64,000 nucleotides of DNA, from assembly GCA_030272155.1 (NCBI GenBank), contig CP126205.1, forward strand, positions 4,266,501-4,330,500. Direction: 5' to 3'. The notes beneath the pieces are model-generated. The model saw only the letters and a program-made list of their open reading frames with translations, was not told the origin of the DNA and ran no database searches. Position numbers and translations under genes: made by a program. The stretch comes from Tetradesmus obliquus. Its lineage: Eukaryota > Chlorophyta > Chlorophyceae > Sphaeropleales > Scenedesmaceae. Positions 11,442 to 24,200 of the stretch are shown here, piece after piece. Position 1 is the stretch's first letter; every line of letters starts with the position of its first letter.

Positions 11442-13041
11442 ATGCCGTGCCCTCTGCAAAGGGCAGCTGGACAGCAGCATGGCCGTCAAAGCACTCAGAG
11501 TGTATTAGATAGTCCGCGTGCGCCGTGCATCTGCTTGCGCAGCAAGCCACAGCTGAGCTTGAGGCGAGCTGGGCCTTTCGCTGCTGCTCGCGCTCCTTCA
11601 CGCATCGGGAGCGTTGTAGATGGCCATAAAACCCACGTGGCAGTGCAGCAGCGTCATGGTGTTAGCAGCGAAGCTGCGCATCATGGTCAACAGCACCAGC
11701 ACAGCCACAGCCACAGCCACCATGCAGCAGGCTCGTCCTCCGACGACAGTGTGCGGGTGAGCATCAAGAAAGCAGTGCTTTTTACACCTCACACCATTAA
11801 AGGCCACCTGACATGGCTGTGCGGCATCTCGTTTGAGGCTGTGGCTTGTTGACAAGCAACTGTCAAACAGGTGCTGCCTGCTGTCAACTGCCAAATGGTT
11901 GCCAGTGGCGCAGCAGTCCTTGCATGGCGCTGCAGCGCAGCTATATGTTATAGGAAGACCTGTACGTTTCTCTTTTGCTGACTGAGCAGCCCTGGTTTCC
12001 GGAATCTGCGCGACAGGTGCCCCAGGCGCATGCTGTCCTGGGACACCTGGCAGGCCTGCAGCACCAGCTGCTGCAGTTTACGCTCTTCACCTCCTGCAGG
12101 CACCTTGCTGTCACCTCCCAAAGTATCCCCGATCCTTAATCACCTCACACGCTGCTGTCTGCTGTTGTGGCTGCGCTGCGTTGTTCCTGCAGATCATCAT
12201 GCTGCTGTCACTCAGCCTCACGCTGATGCTGCTGCCGTGGATGAGCCGGCACCCTGAGTTCCTCATCGCACCTCTACTGCTGGCGATCACACCAGTTGTA
12301 GGCAATGGTGTACGGCCAGTGCTGAAAGAGGTCGGCTCCGGGCTGCTGACCACACTCAAGCTGTCACTGGGCCTGCTCACTCATCACGATCAGCACCAGC
12401 AGCTGCCAGGCGGCCACCATAACAGCCACAGCCACCAGCATCACAGCCACAGCAACCACCGGCAGCAACAGCAGCAACACCAACAGCAGCAGCAGCAGCA
12501 GGTGTACTCGCAGTATGCTCAGCAGCAACAGCAACCTGCTGGGCCATATAGCCCCTGGCCTAACCCAGAGCAGCAGCAGCAGCAGCAGCAGCAGCAACCT
12601 GCTGGGCCGTACAGCCCCTGGCCAGCAGCAGCAGCAGCAGCTACGCGGGCCCCCAGTGAAGCAGACAGCGACTGGGCCCCCAGCAGCCCGCCAGACCCCC
12701 ACCAGGCTGATCCACACAGCCAGCAGCACCTGCAGCAGCTGCTGGCGGCAGACATGCAGGTCGAGCAGGAGCTGGGCCGCCCAGCAGCAGCAGCAGCTGG
12801 ACCGCGCAGCAGCAGCAGCCCTGGCAGGGGCAGCCCCAGCAGCAGGAGCCCTGCAGGCAGCCCCACCAGCTCGGTGGATGGCCTGGCAGCAGCAGCATCC
12901 GACCTGCTGCAGCAGCAGCAGCATGGGCACCACCATGTGCGGGACCCGCGCGTGCTGAGTCGGGAGGCGAAGCAGCAGCTGTATCACAACCACAGCCAGT
13001 ATGGGGCTGGCAGCCAGCAGCAGCAGCAGCAGCAGCGCTAG
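11442..13041 (+). CDS. unrecognised membrane protein with His/Gln-rich C-terminal tail
   Basis: I do not recognise the family. Probable exons are 11442-11756 (Arg/Ser-rich N terminus that could be a transit peptide, ending in a His-Ser repeat QHQHSHSHSHH), one from 11990, and 12193-13041. The last exon begins with a strongly hydrophobic stretch (IIMLLSLSLTLMLLPW), then PEFLIAPLLLAITPVVGNG, so one or two membrane spans are likely. It then runs into about 200 residues rich in Gln, His, Pro and Ser, including two near-copies of QPAGPYSPWP. The end of the middle exon is uncertain: a donor after GCGCGACAG at 12016 gives a 27-base exon, while a weak donor near 12106 keeps a longer helix (QHQLLQFTLFTSCRHLA). 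Both keep phase. The stop is TAG at 13039-13041. The His-rich stretches could bind metal, but that is speculation. Confidence 0.55.
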
Positions 13042-15279
13042 ATGCAGCTGGCTGTGATGGGTACGTGGCGGTGCTTAGCAGCATTTGAATGGCGGGAAGC
13101 ACGGCAGCAAGCGGCTGTCTTTTGAGCATCGATGCATCAGCAGTCAGGAAGTATGATACTGAGCAGGCGTTTGATGTGCTGATGGCAGCAGTGTTTCATG
13201 TGTTGGCGTTATGTGTGGGCTGTTGTGCTGCATTCTTATGTCATCTGTCGGCCATGCTGCCATTGGTTTGGTTCGCAAACGGCAGGAACTGACCTCAGTG
13301 TGTTCAAGTTTGGCTGGCCCTTTATGTATGGGGCGACAACATACCTTAAAGTCAGCTTGGGTGTGCAGTACAGCTTCAGAGCTGTGGTGGCACAGCACCA
13401 CCTGCACATGTTGTGACAGCCCCCTGATGGTGTGTGCCTTAAGCCTGCATTTATGCGACGTAACAGCACGAGCAGCACATGGCTGCAAGCTGCGTCTCAA
13501 TGCATTGGCCACCCGCATATCATGGAAAACGTGCATTGCGACAGGGTATGTGTTCGGACAGCTTTCAACTTGGCATGCAGGCAGCTGCAGCGGTGTCTGG
13601 CTTTTGATACACGTGTTTGTGGCCTGCTGCTGCCCGTTGTCAGCCTGTATTTTAGCAGGAGTTTACTGGCTTTGTGGGTCAAAGTGGGCCGTGTTGTTTG
13701 GTGGTGGTGTGAAAGGCATTTGCAAGCATGGGCTTGTGTGTGCATGATGTTTGGTGTGATTGCACACATGCTGCTCAGCTGATTGCTGCTGCTGATGTTT
13801 GGGTATGGGTTGGGTAGCTGCAGCCTGGTGAAGGCCAGGACTGTGCAGTGCAGTCGCAGGTGGTTGGGGTATTTGTGCTGCAGCCAGCAGCACAACAATT
13901 TGCGTGTAGCTGGTTTGCATTCTGCCACTGCATGTTGTGCCTGGCGATTGGGCTAGGCTACAGCTGTGTATGCTGATCTGGGGGCCTAACTGCATCCATG
14001 GACAACGTGGCATGCCACTGCAGGTTTGAGGAGGAGTAGGCCCACCTGTTTGCTTGCTTAGTTATTCTGAGCAGTGCAGCATGCGCAAAGGCCGTGTGTG
14101 CTGTTTTATGTCAGGCAGACGCATGTGCTTCTGCTTGTGCAATGGCGGCTCCTCTGCAATGGCGGCTCCTCATTACAATAACCGGACGTTGTTGTGCATC
14201 ATGTTCAGGCTACTTAGCTGTAGCCTGAGGCTGCATGCATCTGGGACGCATGCTGGTACTTGCAGTGCGGTGTTGTGCTGTCGCTGTCATGAAATGGTGC
14301 GCATGCGTAGTGTGGCGCCGCTACAGCCCACAGTCTGTATACTGCTCTTGCTCTGGCACAGAGAGGTGCCAGAGGTTGAGGAGTGCTGGGCTGCACGTGG
14401 CTTGCGGCTTGCCTTGCATGAAGCATGTGGCCGCCGCATGCGGCATCTTAAACTGGGCCAGCATGTGAGTTGCTGGTGATGCAGCTGATCTTGATGGCAA
14501 GTAACGCAGCCAGGCTCTGGGCTGGTGTTTTGGGTTGAGGCAGTTGCTGCAGCGGCTGTAGCCGCAGCTGTGCAGGCGACATGGTCCTGGGGGGCCCCTT
14601 CTTGCTATGTGAGTACGCATTATGTTGCATGCAACGATTGACCTGTAATGATTGACCTGCTTGCACGTTGTACCAATTTTATACATGGGTAAGGAACTGA
14701 CCTAGGAAAGCGACCCAAGCTGTTTCCTTGGATTCGATGTCGACCTTACAAGCACGGAAACCGCAAAAAGCGAGGACCCGGTCCATGTCATCACAGAATT
14801 CGCGCCCTTCTTCCACGACAGATGACTGGCATCAAGCTAGCACCGTTCTGCCCGGTAACCGTGACCAGGCTCACACTGGCAGGCACCCTGCAAGTTGCAG
14901 GTCACTGGACTGGTTGAACGTTACACCAGCGCACGCCAACACCTTGTGCGCAAAAAGCACAAGCATGCTGCTGCTGAAAGGTATGCCGCTCTGTCGCATG
15001 AAGACAGCGCAAAGCTGGAGCGCAGCGCAACATTAGGCAGCTGAAGGATGGCTGCAGCACACGCGGCGGCTGCAGTAGGGTCGGTGCAGCACTGGATGGC
15101 AGCCAAGCATGGGACAGGTTGATGACTGCAGAAAAATTGATGTCACTCATCGCCTGGAAGGGTGGGGATGCCGCCGCGTGGCTGCAGCCACAGCTGTGCA
15201 TGTGCAGCCGGCTCATCATCGTCTAACCACAAGTTCAGAGCTAGCAATGCATGCAAACTCGACTGCAAGTGTCTTGCCG
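13042..15279. other. intergenic, one dispersed repeat copy, no gene seen
   Basis: The stretch is T/G-rich just after the preceding gene and contains a direct duplication CAATGGCGGCTCCT at 14141-14169. It carries one copy of the dispersed repeat listed at 14545-14672. No open frame is convincing. Confidence 0.45.
14545..14672 (+). repeat. dispersed repeat family A, copy 1 (partial)
   Basis: The core TATGTGAGTACGCATTATG with flanks is shared with copies at 20262-20400 (-), 20740-20890 (-) and 61905-62075 (+). This copy also shares TTGACCTGCTTGCACGT with the copy at 20262-20400. The class is unknown; no target duplication was found. Confidence 0.6.
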
Positions 15280-17310
15280 ACTGTAATCAAAGCTAGTCAA
15301 AGTCAGCGCCACTGCAATATGCTGCAGTGCATGCGACCGTCGGACACACTGCATTCTCTACCGGCTGGAACTGTCATGTCATGCAGGATGTGTTAAGCTG
15401 GTGCATCAGCACACGAAACTCCGAAGTCTGCACCAACAGGGCAGCCAGAAACAGGCATCACGATACTCGCAAAACTCTGCTGTGACCTTATTAGCAGCTC
15501 CTGCCCTTGCTGCTAGGGGAGTAACACTGCTCAAGCAGCATGTCAGGCTTCAAGGTCTGTGCCGATAGGACAGGCGGGAACTTACTAGCACGGAAGCGTG
15601 AAGCTGGTGATCCTCACAGGGAGTGCACATGCTGAGTCTGGTGCAAAGTAGCGCGCACAGGACAAGTTCCTTCCAAAACTCCATGCGGGTATAGAGGCAG
15701 AAAAATCCACATAACTACACATAACACATCTGCCACCCTCCAGATCGTGACCCACATCTTCTCAACCAACGCTGCCCTGACCCACCATGCATCAATCAGT
15801 ACACTGTACTGGCAGCAGGCCATTTCCAGACACAACCTCTTCTTCAACGCCATCCCATTCATCCCATTCTTTTGTAGTCACTGGACAGAGACAGCTTCAG
15901 CATACATAACAAGCAGGCCGGCTACAGCTACAGGCACTGCTGCAGCTCGCACTGCATGCTGTGCTGCTGCCCGAGGCCTGCCGTCCTGTTCCGTACATAT
16001 GGGTGACACTGCAAAGCTGGCATGCAGTGCAGCAAGCAGCAGCTGAGGGCAGCTGCAGCACACAAGTTTTGACCACTGTAACAAAAGCTAGTCAACGTCA
16101 GAGCGTGTGAGATAGTGCATGCAACTGACACAGTGCATGCTCTATCGACTGGCACTGTCATGCCAGTGTCCAGCTGGTGCATCAGCATACCAAACGTCAG
16201 CATATCAAACCAAGTCTGCACTGACAGGGCAGCCAGAAACATGCATCACGGAACTCGCAAAACTCTGCTGTGACCTTGTTAGCAGCTCCTGCCCTTGCTG
16301 CTAGGGGAGCAACACTGCTCAAGCAGTACATCAAGCTTCAAAGTCTGCGCCGACAGGGCAGCCGGAAACTGAAGAGCACAGCAGCGTGAAAAGCTGGTGG
16401 ATGTGCAGAGACCCACTCCAGTGAGAGTAGCAAACACACACACATCTCCTCCAAAATCACCATGCGGACATAGATAGAGGCACAAAACACGCCCACATGA
16501 ACTGCCACCCTCCAAATTGCTACACAGTATTCGAGCAGCACCACCAAACGCCATGCATACGTGCATAACACCAACTGTCTTGATGTCGCTGAGTGTAGTC
16601 ATCATTCAAGCTGTGCTGCCACCTGTGCCTAGTGTTTTACGTTCGCCATCTGCATTGCCCATTGTTGAAGGGCTCACAGCACCACTGTTCCACCACACAG
16701 CAACCAGCATAGTAGGACCAGATGCAGAAATCATAAGCAGCTACATGGCCACCCAAGTTCATACCAACTTTCTGTGCACACTGCACAGGGCAACTTCCAC
16801 CTTGAAGCTGTGCAGACTACTACAGCGGCAGGCGCTGCTGCAACTCTCTCCCACTCTGGTTGAACTTGAACATTCAGTGCACGCAGTGCACGATGTGCTG
16901 CTGCCAGAGGTCTGCCGTTCTGTATCATGCACATGGGTGGAAGTGCAAACCTGGCATGCAGCGCAGCAAGAAGCAGCTGAGGGTTAGCGCAGCACACAAG
17001 GTAGCCACACAGCAGCAGCAAGCCTTGAAGTGTGGACACGCCGCATTGTGAGCGGCTCATGTGCACCTCGGGTTCAACTGTTTTGACAACTGTAATCAAA
17101 GCTAGTCAACGTCAGCCCCAGCGCAACAGTGCATGCGCTCCTGACACAGTGCATTCTTGCATCGGCTGACATCTATGTTGCCATGCGGAGTGTATGGAGC
17201 GCATGCAATGCGCTACGCACAAAACTGTTGATCCTGGTCTGCAGCTCCTACCCTTGCTGCTACGGAAGCAACACGTTTCAAGCAGCATGCCAAACTTCAG
17301 ACTTTGAGCC
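15280..17310. repeat. diverged tandem repeat, about three units of 0.8-1.0 kb
   Basis: The marker CTGTAA-CAAAGCTAGTCAA occurs near 15287, 16075 and 17087. Each is followed in order by CTGACACAGTGCAT-like, GCAGCTCCTGCCCTTGCTGC-like and CAAGCAG-containing segments. A second marker, GCTGCTGCCMGAGGYCTGCCGT with TGGCATGCAGYGCAGCAAG, occurs near 15970-16040 and 16890-16990. Spacing is about 790 and 1010 bases. No frame is conserved across units, so this is probably non-coding or a decayed duplicated locus. Confidence 0.75.
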
Positions 17311-17827
17311 ACCAGGCAGATTCAAGATTCCCCAGAACGCCTGCCAGGCAGCAGAAGCACAGGTGCAAAATGGTGCCACATGTCACCTCACCACCCTTCC
17401 AAGGCCTCTCAAAGCGCCACCCAACCCCTTGCACACCAGATGCTGCGTATTTATACATATATCTTCAATCAAGCTGTGCTGCAGGTATCAACTGGGTGCG
17501 CACCTGGTGCTCACGTTCAGCATGCACATGTGCCACTGCTGAAAGGCCACGCAGCACAACACACCAGCAAGTGCAACACAGCCAGATACTCACAGAACAC
17601 GCCATGCAGACCACATTCATCAACGTCTCAAACCCATGCGGTCACGTGCCCGTCCTCCAGGTGGCCACACGCACACTGTGCATGGCACGCACATGCTTGC
17701 TGCGCGCAACGCGGCCCCCATGCTCATGAGGCTGCCTCACAGGCGTATCACAGGCAAGCCCTTTTCAATCAAGCCCACGGCTGAGCAGTGCTCAAACACA
17801 CCTAGGTGCAGACGCAGGTGAACCCTA
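17311..17827. other. intergenic, no gene seen
   Basis: This C/A-rich stretch lies downstream of the minus-strand secreted-protein gene. It should hold that gene's 3' untranslated region. Confidence 0.4.
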
Positions 17828-19187
17828 CTAGGCATACTTGATGTCGGAAGAAGCAGTGATGCTGCCAGCTTGCAAGTCAATCGTCACTCCAGCGCCATCA
17901 CATACAATAGTGACCAATGTGCTTGCTGCGGTGATTGCGTTGCAGCTCAAATCACAACTGGTGCGTGTACCTCTCTCACTGCGCGTGCAAGTGTACGGGG
18001 TGCTATTCCGCCATTTGTGGGTGCACACACTGCCTTGGCCCCCTGAGTCACCTGTACGTCGCAAAATTCGGTGCCTCCGCTGTCAAGAGACAAATTACAG
18101 GCCCCGAGAAAAGTGTAAGATGACGCGAACGCGATGCTGTTTGGAGCAACCATGGCAGGCGGATTGACGGCGCCGAACCTTGTTACTACCTGCGTGAAAC
18201 TACACTGCCAGCTGCCACCAGTGCTGCTGCCAGCCGCGCTAAGTTCAAAACTCGTCTCGCTTTGGAGGGGGTCAGCTGATTGACGTTCAGAACAGGCCAA
18301 GCTTCCCACAGACCCTGACACACCAGCTTGAACCAGATCAAGCCGCCAACTGACATCACTCTGGATGAGCTGCCTCTGCTGCGTGCCAGCAGCGCGTGTG
18401 GGCCTTGCGCCCAGCAGGTGCCTGCTGGCACTTGCACTTGCAACAGCCGCTGCTGGCGCCACCTCCCTGTCAGCAGCTGCAAGCAAACCCAGGATGAGCA
18501 AGGCGGCCAGCAACAGGCACGGGCATCAGTTTGCTGCTATGGGATGTCTGTCTAAAAACCACAGCAGACACAGGCACCATGCCATATGCGTGCACAGCAC
18601 AGCAACGCTGTGCATGCATAACTGTATGCAATGCGTGGTGCTGAACGGCATGGATAGCAACGCAGCATACACACAGCCTGGACTCCAGCAAAACTTGGCA
18701 GCACCCCAGGTGAGTGAAGTTCATCTGCTGCTCATGCATGCAGGCATACCAGCTGGTAGACCATGCTGCCTGCTAGCGTTTTTCATCTTTGACTTGCTGC
18801 TGCTAAATGACTGTGGGTGGCTGCCAGCTGCATTAACTGCGCAGTTGCGGCTGCCTTAAACTTTGCTTGCAGCCGTCTACTGTAGCTACAGTTGCTATAG
18901 CAACTCTGATGGGATGGCAGCAGCAGCTGCTGCAGTGAACCACACACATATACACAAAATGGCAGCAAACAAGCATCAGCTGGGCTGTTTCGCCTGATGC
19001 ATATCTGTATAGTGGCACACACCAGTGCCACATGCGTGATCTGCTGCAGCTGCCACTGTTGAGAGCAGCACATGCTGAGCTGGCAAAAGCAACGTTAGGC
19101 GGTCTCACCTGCTAGGCAGTGGGTGGCCGTGGCCATGATGGCCAGCAGGCATGCCAGCACTGCAGCAATACTCCTCAGGGACAGCAT
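17828..19187 (-). CDS. putative secreted protein with Cys pairs, two exons, possible frame error
   Basis: Exon 1 (19187-19109) encodes MLSLRSIAAVLACLLAIMAT and a typical signal-peptide end, AHCLA-like. It splices in phase to exon 2 at 18476 (AADREVAPAAAV). Exon 2 continues with RHLLGARPTRAAG, DVSWRLDLVQAG, SWQCSFTQVVTRFG and NLSLDSGGTEFCDVQVTQG. This frame would stop at 17947, but the overlapping frame downstream (SCDLSCNAITAASTLVTIVC, then ITASSDIKYA and a stop at 17828) looks like the true continuation. The change falls near a GGGGG run around 18037, so either an assembly indel or a real frameshift is likely. With one frame change the protein has about 230 residues and roughly eight Cys, and is probably extracellular or cell-wall. 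The family is not recognised. The 632-base intron itself reads as a second hydrophobic stretch, which I treat as chance. Confidence 0.5.
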
Positions 19188-20261
19188 GGCTGGCGTCAAC
19201 GGCTGTATTGTACCTGCACATGAGTGCGGGCAGGCGCAGCATGTCAGAGGGAATGGACGACAGTGACGGTCACTGCGGCTGAGCTGCATGTGATAAATGA
19301 AACCTGAGCAAGCGCGTTTGCTGTCTGCGACATGCTTAGTAGGCAAGCAATATAGCGTACGAATCGTGTGCGCTGTAGCTACAGGCAGCGCAGTGCACAC
19401 TCAGTGTGCAGTGACTGCAGGAGCAGCACTGACTCAGTCAGCGAGTCAGCCTTGAGATCTCTAGATGCGGATCAGACCAATGCGTGGCAACGGTTCCAGC
19501 TGCGCATGCCAGCAAGGCGACTCAAAGCACCAGTGCCCAGGCCGAGAAGCCGAACGAGATCTGCTTCAAGCACTCACCTGGACACCTGCGAGAACTAGAC
19601 GACCTCTGGGCTGCAGGTGGTGTACTGGTGCGGTGAGGCAAAGGCTGGCTGCAGATCAAGAATATCAGAGATGTACTACACAGAGATTGCGTTAGCAGCA
19701 GTCGCTGTAGCTGCCAGCGCAGTGCGCTTCGCTGAAAGCGCTTTCCGCTAGCGGAGGTTGGCAGCACGACGCGTACGCGGGATGCGCGAGGCACGCTAAA
19801 CCGAAGTGTTACAGGTAAGTGAGTAGAAAAGACGAGTGTGTTGCTGTTTCGGGGTTTGGTACGTCCAGTAGCGTACAGTACGTATACGCTGTCGCTGCCT
19901 CAGATACACTAGCGCCAGTACTGGCCGTATAGGTGAACCTGAGCCACAACGGGACCCGTTTTAGAGCATCAAACATTTCATTAGTGAATGACTAGAATAT
20001 TTGTACGATACGACATCACGCAAAGAGATGCAGGGCGAGCAAGGTTGATCGTACTGGTCAACTGCACTGGTGGCCATCAGTGATAGGGGCAGCGCGAACC
20101 GTGCTGTTCTGCTATGATGTAACCTTTTGGATAGTAATTGTTTTCACAGCAGAATGCGTAGATACGGTGAGGTTGAGGAGGTCGTTCGCACCAGTCCAAG
20201 CTACCATGCAGGTGACTGCAGTCCACCTGGCCCCTGCAGCTGCTGTTGTGTAAAAGGGTTA

Positions 20262-20400
20262 CGACGTGCAAGCAGGTCATACGTTACAAGATCAAGAATA
20301 ATGCAACATAATGCGTACTCACATGGCTAGAGATGGCGTCCCCCGGCACCATGGCTGCTTGAACCTCAGATGTTGGAATTTGCTCCTGCTCCTGCATGCC
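20262..20400 (-). repeat. dispersed repeat family A, copy 2
   Basis: Reading the minus strand, ACATCTGAGGTTCAAGCAGC is followed by CCGGGGGACGCCATCT and CCATGTGAGTACGCATTATG. The order is the same as in the 61905-62075 copy, but more diverged. Confidence 0.65.
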
Positions 20401-20456
20401 ATGCTCAGCTTGCATTCCATTACCCGCGATTCTTTTTAGCTAAGAGACCACCACAG

Positions 20457-20777
20457 TCATTCGTGTAATGAAACCGCCGGTTCCCTCAAAATTTTCAATT
20501 CTTGGGCTGCGATTGAAGCAAAATCCACCATGAACTCGGAATGAACAGTACTGACCCATTGCCGTTTAAAAACCATGCGTGCGCCTTGAATTCGCTCCAT
20601 AATCACCATGTTGCCCGTTTTTGCGTAGCTGAAGCTGTACACTTTCGCGGGCATTGGAATGCCAAGCAGTGCTGCTGTGCACTGCAAGGGCTGCAGGACA
20701 CGCTGTAAACATCGCAGCACTCCGCTGTGATGTTGACTGATACAGCATCTTATATAAAGAAAGTTGCCGAATTGCAT
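20457..20777 (-). CDS. possible 106-aa open frame, unknown
   Basis: The frame lacks the Ala/Gln runs usual here and has a mixed, protein-like composition (IPMPAKVYSFSYAKTG, then MVIMERIQGARMVFKRQW and QELKILREPAVSLHE). Its N-terminal end overlaps dispersed repeat copy 3, so it may be a piece of a mobile element or an exon of a host gene. There are no recognisable motifs. Confidence 0.2.
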   Translation of the reverse strand: MQFGNFLYIRCCISQHHSGVLRCLQRVLQPLQCTAALLGIPMPAKVYSFSYAKTGNMVIMERIQGARMVFKRQWVSTVHSEFMVDFASIAAQELKILREPAVSLHE

Positions 20778-20890
20778 TCATTACAAGCATAAGCATCATG
20801 CAACATAATGGGCACTCACATGGCAAGAAGTGGTCCCCCGAAAGGCAAGCATCTTCAGTGACTACAGGTTGCTGCTGGCTAGCTATCACT
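20740..20890 (-). repeat. dispersed repeat family A, copy 3
   Basis: On the minus strand about 100 bases match 61955-62058 with only a handful of differences. They run from GCCTTTCGGGGGACC through GCCATGTGAGTG to GAATGCAATTCGGCAACTTT. The closeness suggests recent movement or conversion. Confidence 0.8.
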
Positions 20891-21298
20891 TGCCACAGAG
20901 CTTGAGACTTGCATCAAAATTGTTTCGAAAAGGCCAAGAGTGTTACACACAACACCCGCTCCGCTGTACAGTCACTCAGCTCCCTGATGGGGCGAGTTTC
21001 AACTGAGAAACACACACATGCACACGCTCGCAAAAGCACACCACACGAAAACATCCTGCAATGCTAACAAGCTAGGCCACATGCCTGAGGGTGCTGCTGC
21101 ACACATGTGCTGCGCACAAAACCTGATCAATCAGGCCAGGCCCCGCTACAAGCAATCCATGATCCAGGAACGAGCCACCATCTCCACCTCCCTGCGCTGC
21201 TGCTGCTGCCGTTGCTGCTGCAGGCCCTGCACAATTGAGGTCCACCCGCTGTCGGTCATCACACGCTATTAACAGTGCTTGCTGGATGCAAAAGCTGT

Positions 21299-24200
21299 TT
21301 ACAGGGTGGGGGTGCGCTCCTCAGCACCCAGCACGGTCAGCAGGTTGTAGCCTGCAGCAGCAGAATCCAGAAAGAAAGGAGTCACGCAGCAGGTCAGAAA
21401 GTGCGAGTACAATCCGCCCAGCCACCACATATCACAGGCAGCAAGCCACATATGCAACCTCACATGGATATCACCACATCAATACCAAGAGCTTGCAGGA
21501 CTGTCATATACGCCGGCTGACTGCCATGCACATAAATCAAAATCCCTGATGTATTCATCATGATGTAAGCTATCAACCAGCGATCGAGGCCAAAGCAAAG
21601 GAAAGCAAATAAAGGTATCTCTAACGAAGCTGAAGCTGCCACTCACCGAATGGATCAGCCACGTGCTTGGACCAGTTGGCGTATGGGCCCTCACCGGTCA
21701 CGTAGCTCTGCACAGAGAAGCCCTGCAAAGAAGAAGCAGCACACACAGCAGCGGTAAGGTTCAGCTGGAAGCTCTGACGTTTGTGCAGCTCAACAGCACA
21801 ACCCGCAGCAGATTAGAAGCCTGCTGTATCCGCAAACACCACGAGCACAACAGCACATGTCGCTGCTGTCTTGCCAGCCAAAAACACCCTGCGGTTGACC
21901 ATGCCTTCCCTTCGGTAACCACAACCCTCAGCATTTCACCTGAGGCTGCCCCCAAAATCAAGACCATTGCCACAGCAAACGCCACTCACCAGCACGGAGA
22001 TCATGGCGAGGCGGCCGTTCTTGATCTCCTTGACCTTGAGCTCCTCCAGCACCTCGGGGTCGTCAGCCAGGCCGAGGGGGTCGAAGGGGCCACCGGGGTA
22101 CAGGTTGTCCAGGCCATCAAAGACTGCAGCGAATGAAACACAAGCCAGCGGCAGGGCACGATGTCTTGTCAGCATCACCAACAGAGAAGCGGGTTTTAGC
22201 TGTCATTTAAGGACAAATAATGACACTGATTATTAGTTAATGGTGGCAGAGCAAGAGAGCTTGGCAGAGGGTAGCTCAAGGCTGTTGTGCTGGTGACAGG
22301 TCAAAGCACTCGCACAGCAGAAGCTGCCAGCTCAACTATCCTGCCAGATGCTGTTGACAAAAACTGAGGCAGCAACACCCTGTCTGACACCTATCAAGAC
22401 AACTGCATTCTTGTGGCCCGAACAGCAACACGCAGGTTTTCAGCAACAGAGCCAAGCCTGACACTCACTGCTGGCGTCGAACTTGCCCACACCCGGGCTG
22501 TAGCCAGCTGGGCCGGTGCCGTTGCGGCGGTATGCCTCAACGGCGCCCATCAGGCCGACCTCCACGGCGATGACTGCGAACAGGGGCAGGGGGTTGCTCA
22601 CGATGCCCCAGGGCACGGCAAAGTAGTTGAGGGTGCCGCCGTTGAGCATCTCAGCGCCGGTCTCAAACCAGGTCCCGCCGCGGATGTCAGCGCCGTTGGC
22701 CTGCACGTAGATAGCAGATTGCAGCGCAAGCAGCATAGGGTGAGCATGCATGTAGGGCAACGATTGAACAACTGCTATAAGAGACTACTGCGCTGTCAGG
22801 ACTCCAGCAGTGTGCCTGACCCATCCTGATGCAGGCACTCTGGCAGGATGCAAGCCATATGCGCTGATATGTGCACGTGTGCAGCCGCGCTGCAATTTGC
22901 TGCACTACACTAGCTGGTCAGCGCCAGCACTGCCTTTGCCTCAAGCAGCGCTACAGCACACACCACAGGCCTGCTCGTAACACACGCTGTATCATGCTCG
23001 CAGGCAGCTGCCAGGCCACTGGGCTGGTGCCCTTATGGCTCATCCATATGGTGCTGTTCTAGGACTCCCTCTCACATTTGTGCACATGTATGACATTGCA
23101 TTCTGTCAACCCGCCCCGGCCTTCAAGGATGATGATGCCAACATGCCTTCATCCCAATGTGATACGGACATAAGCATTTTGACTGTCATCAACAACACAA
23201 CTCTGCATCCTGTCCGCACCTGCAGGCCCTCGGGGATGATGATGCCAGCTGCGGCAAGCATGGCCCAGCGGCCGTGGATGAGCTCGTTGGCCCTGTACTT
23301 CTCAACTGTCTCCTTGTCCTTGCCCAGGCCAAGGGGGTCGTAGCCGTAGCTGCAAAGAGGCAAAATTTGACAGGTGGCGAGGCGGACGCAGGGAGAGGAA
23401 GCAGCAGCGCGGTGAGATGGTGTCTTGCACGAACACGAGATTTCACAGCAGCGCGTGGCGTCTTTGGTGCGCTTTGCAGGCAAGACAGAGGCACCGGATA
23501 CATGCGCTGCGCTGCATGCTTGTGCCAGCCTGAGTGCCCTTTAAAAGCTCCTGTGTCTGCTGAGGCTGTGGCTAAGAAAACGACACTGCCGATTTGTGGC
23601 TGCCGATATCCTTGCACTGCCAGCATGCCTTGCACACTGTTGAACCGTAGGCCTGCGGGCCGGCCTGCCTGCCATAGTAACACTGCAGCAGCGCCAGATG
23701 TTATTCAGCCCCAGCAGCATCCAGCTGCTGAACTGCTGCTGCTGTATCCATGAGGCTGTGCAGCTGCGTGTTGCAGCTGAATGTCCTGCAAGCGAGAAAT
23801 GGCTACTCACTCGCCGGCCAGGGTGCCATCTAGGTAGTCTGGCAGGTCATTCCTGTCCAGCAGACCACCGGGCAGGAACAGAGCGCGGTCGGGGCCTGGC
23901 AGCAGCAGCGGACACAGCAGCAGCAGTAGGACAGGTCAGCATGCTACAGCAGGAGCTGGTGTGTGATGTGCGCTGCCCTGCACCCCAGATCCTGCACAGT
24001 CTTATTAGAGTCGGTTAACAAACGTTTGGTGTGTGCATGGTCAGGGGTCAATTGTGCACAGATCCGGAGGACTGCTGGAAGCAAACGAGCACCGCAGGGA
24101 ACCTGCCAACAGCACAACAAGCACAATTGCTTCAGCTGCTGATGCCGATCTATATCTTAAACTAAAATCTGCCTCTTGTGACTGCGATTGACGCCAATGA

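Larger units (their letters stand above)
19188..21298. other. intergenic with two dispersed repeat copies
   Basis: This lies between the 5' end of the secreted-protein gene and the 3' end of CP26, both on the minus strand. It holds two copies of repeat family A and one low-confidence open frame (20457-20777). Nothing else is recognisable. Confidence 0.45.

Noticed and set aside
15747-16046. Open frame in the tandem repeat region as a gene
   Set aside because: It is not conserved between the repeat units and has no splice support.
18477-18513. Hydrophobic stretch LLAALLILGLLAA as a second signal peptide
   Set aside because: It has no in-frame ATG and lies in the intron. The phase-matched exon at 19187-19109 supplies a better signal peptide.
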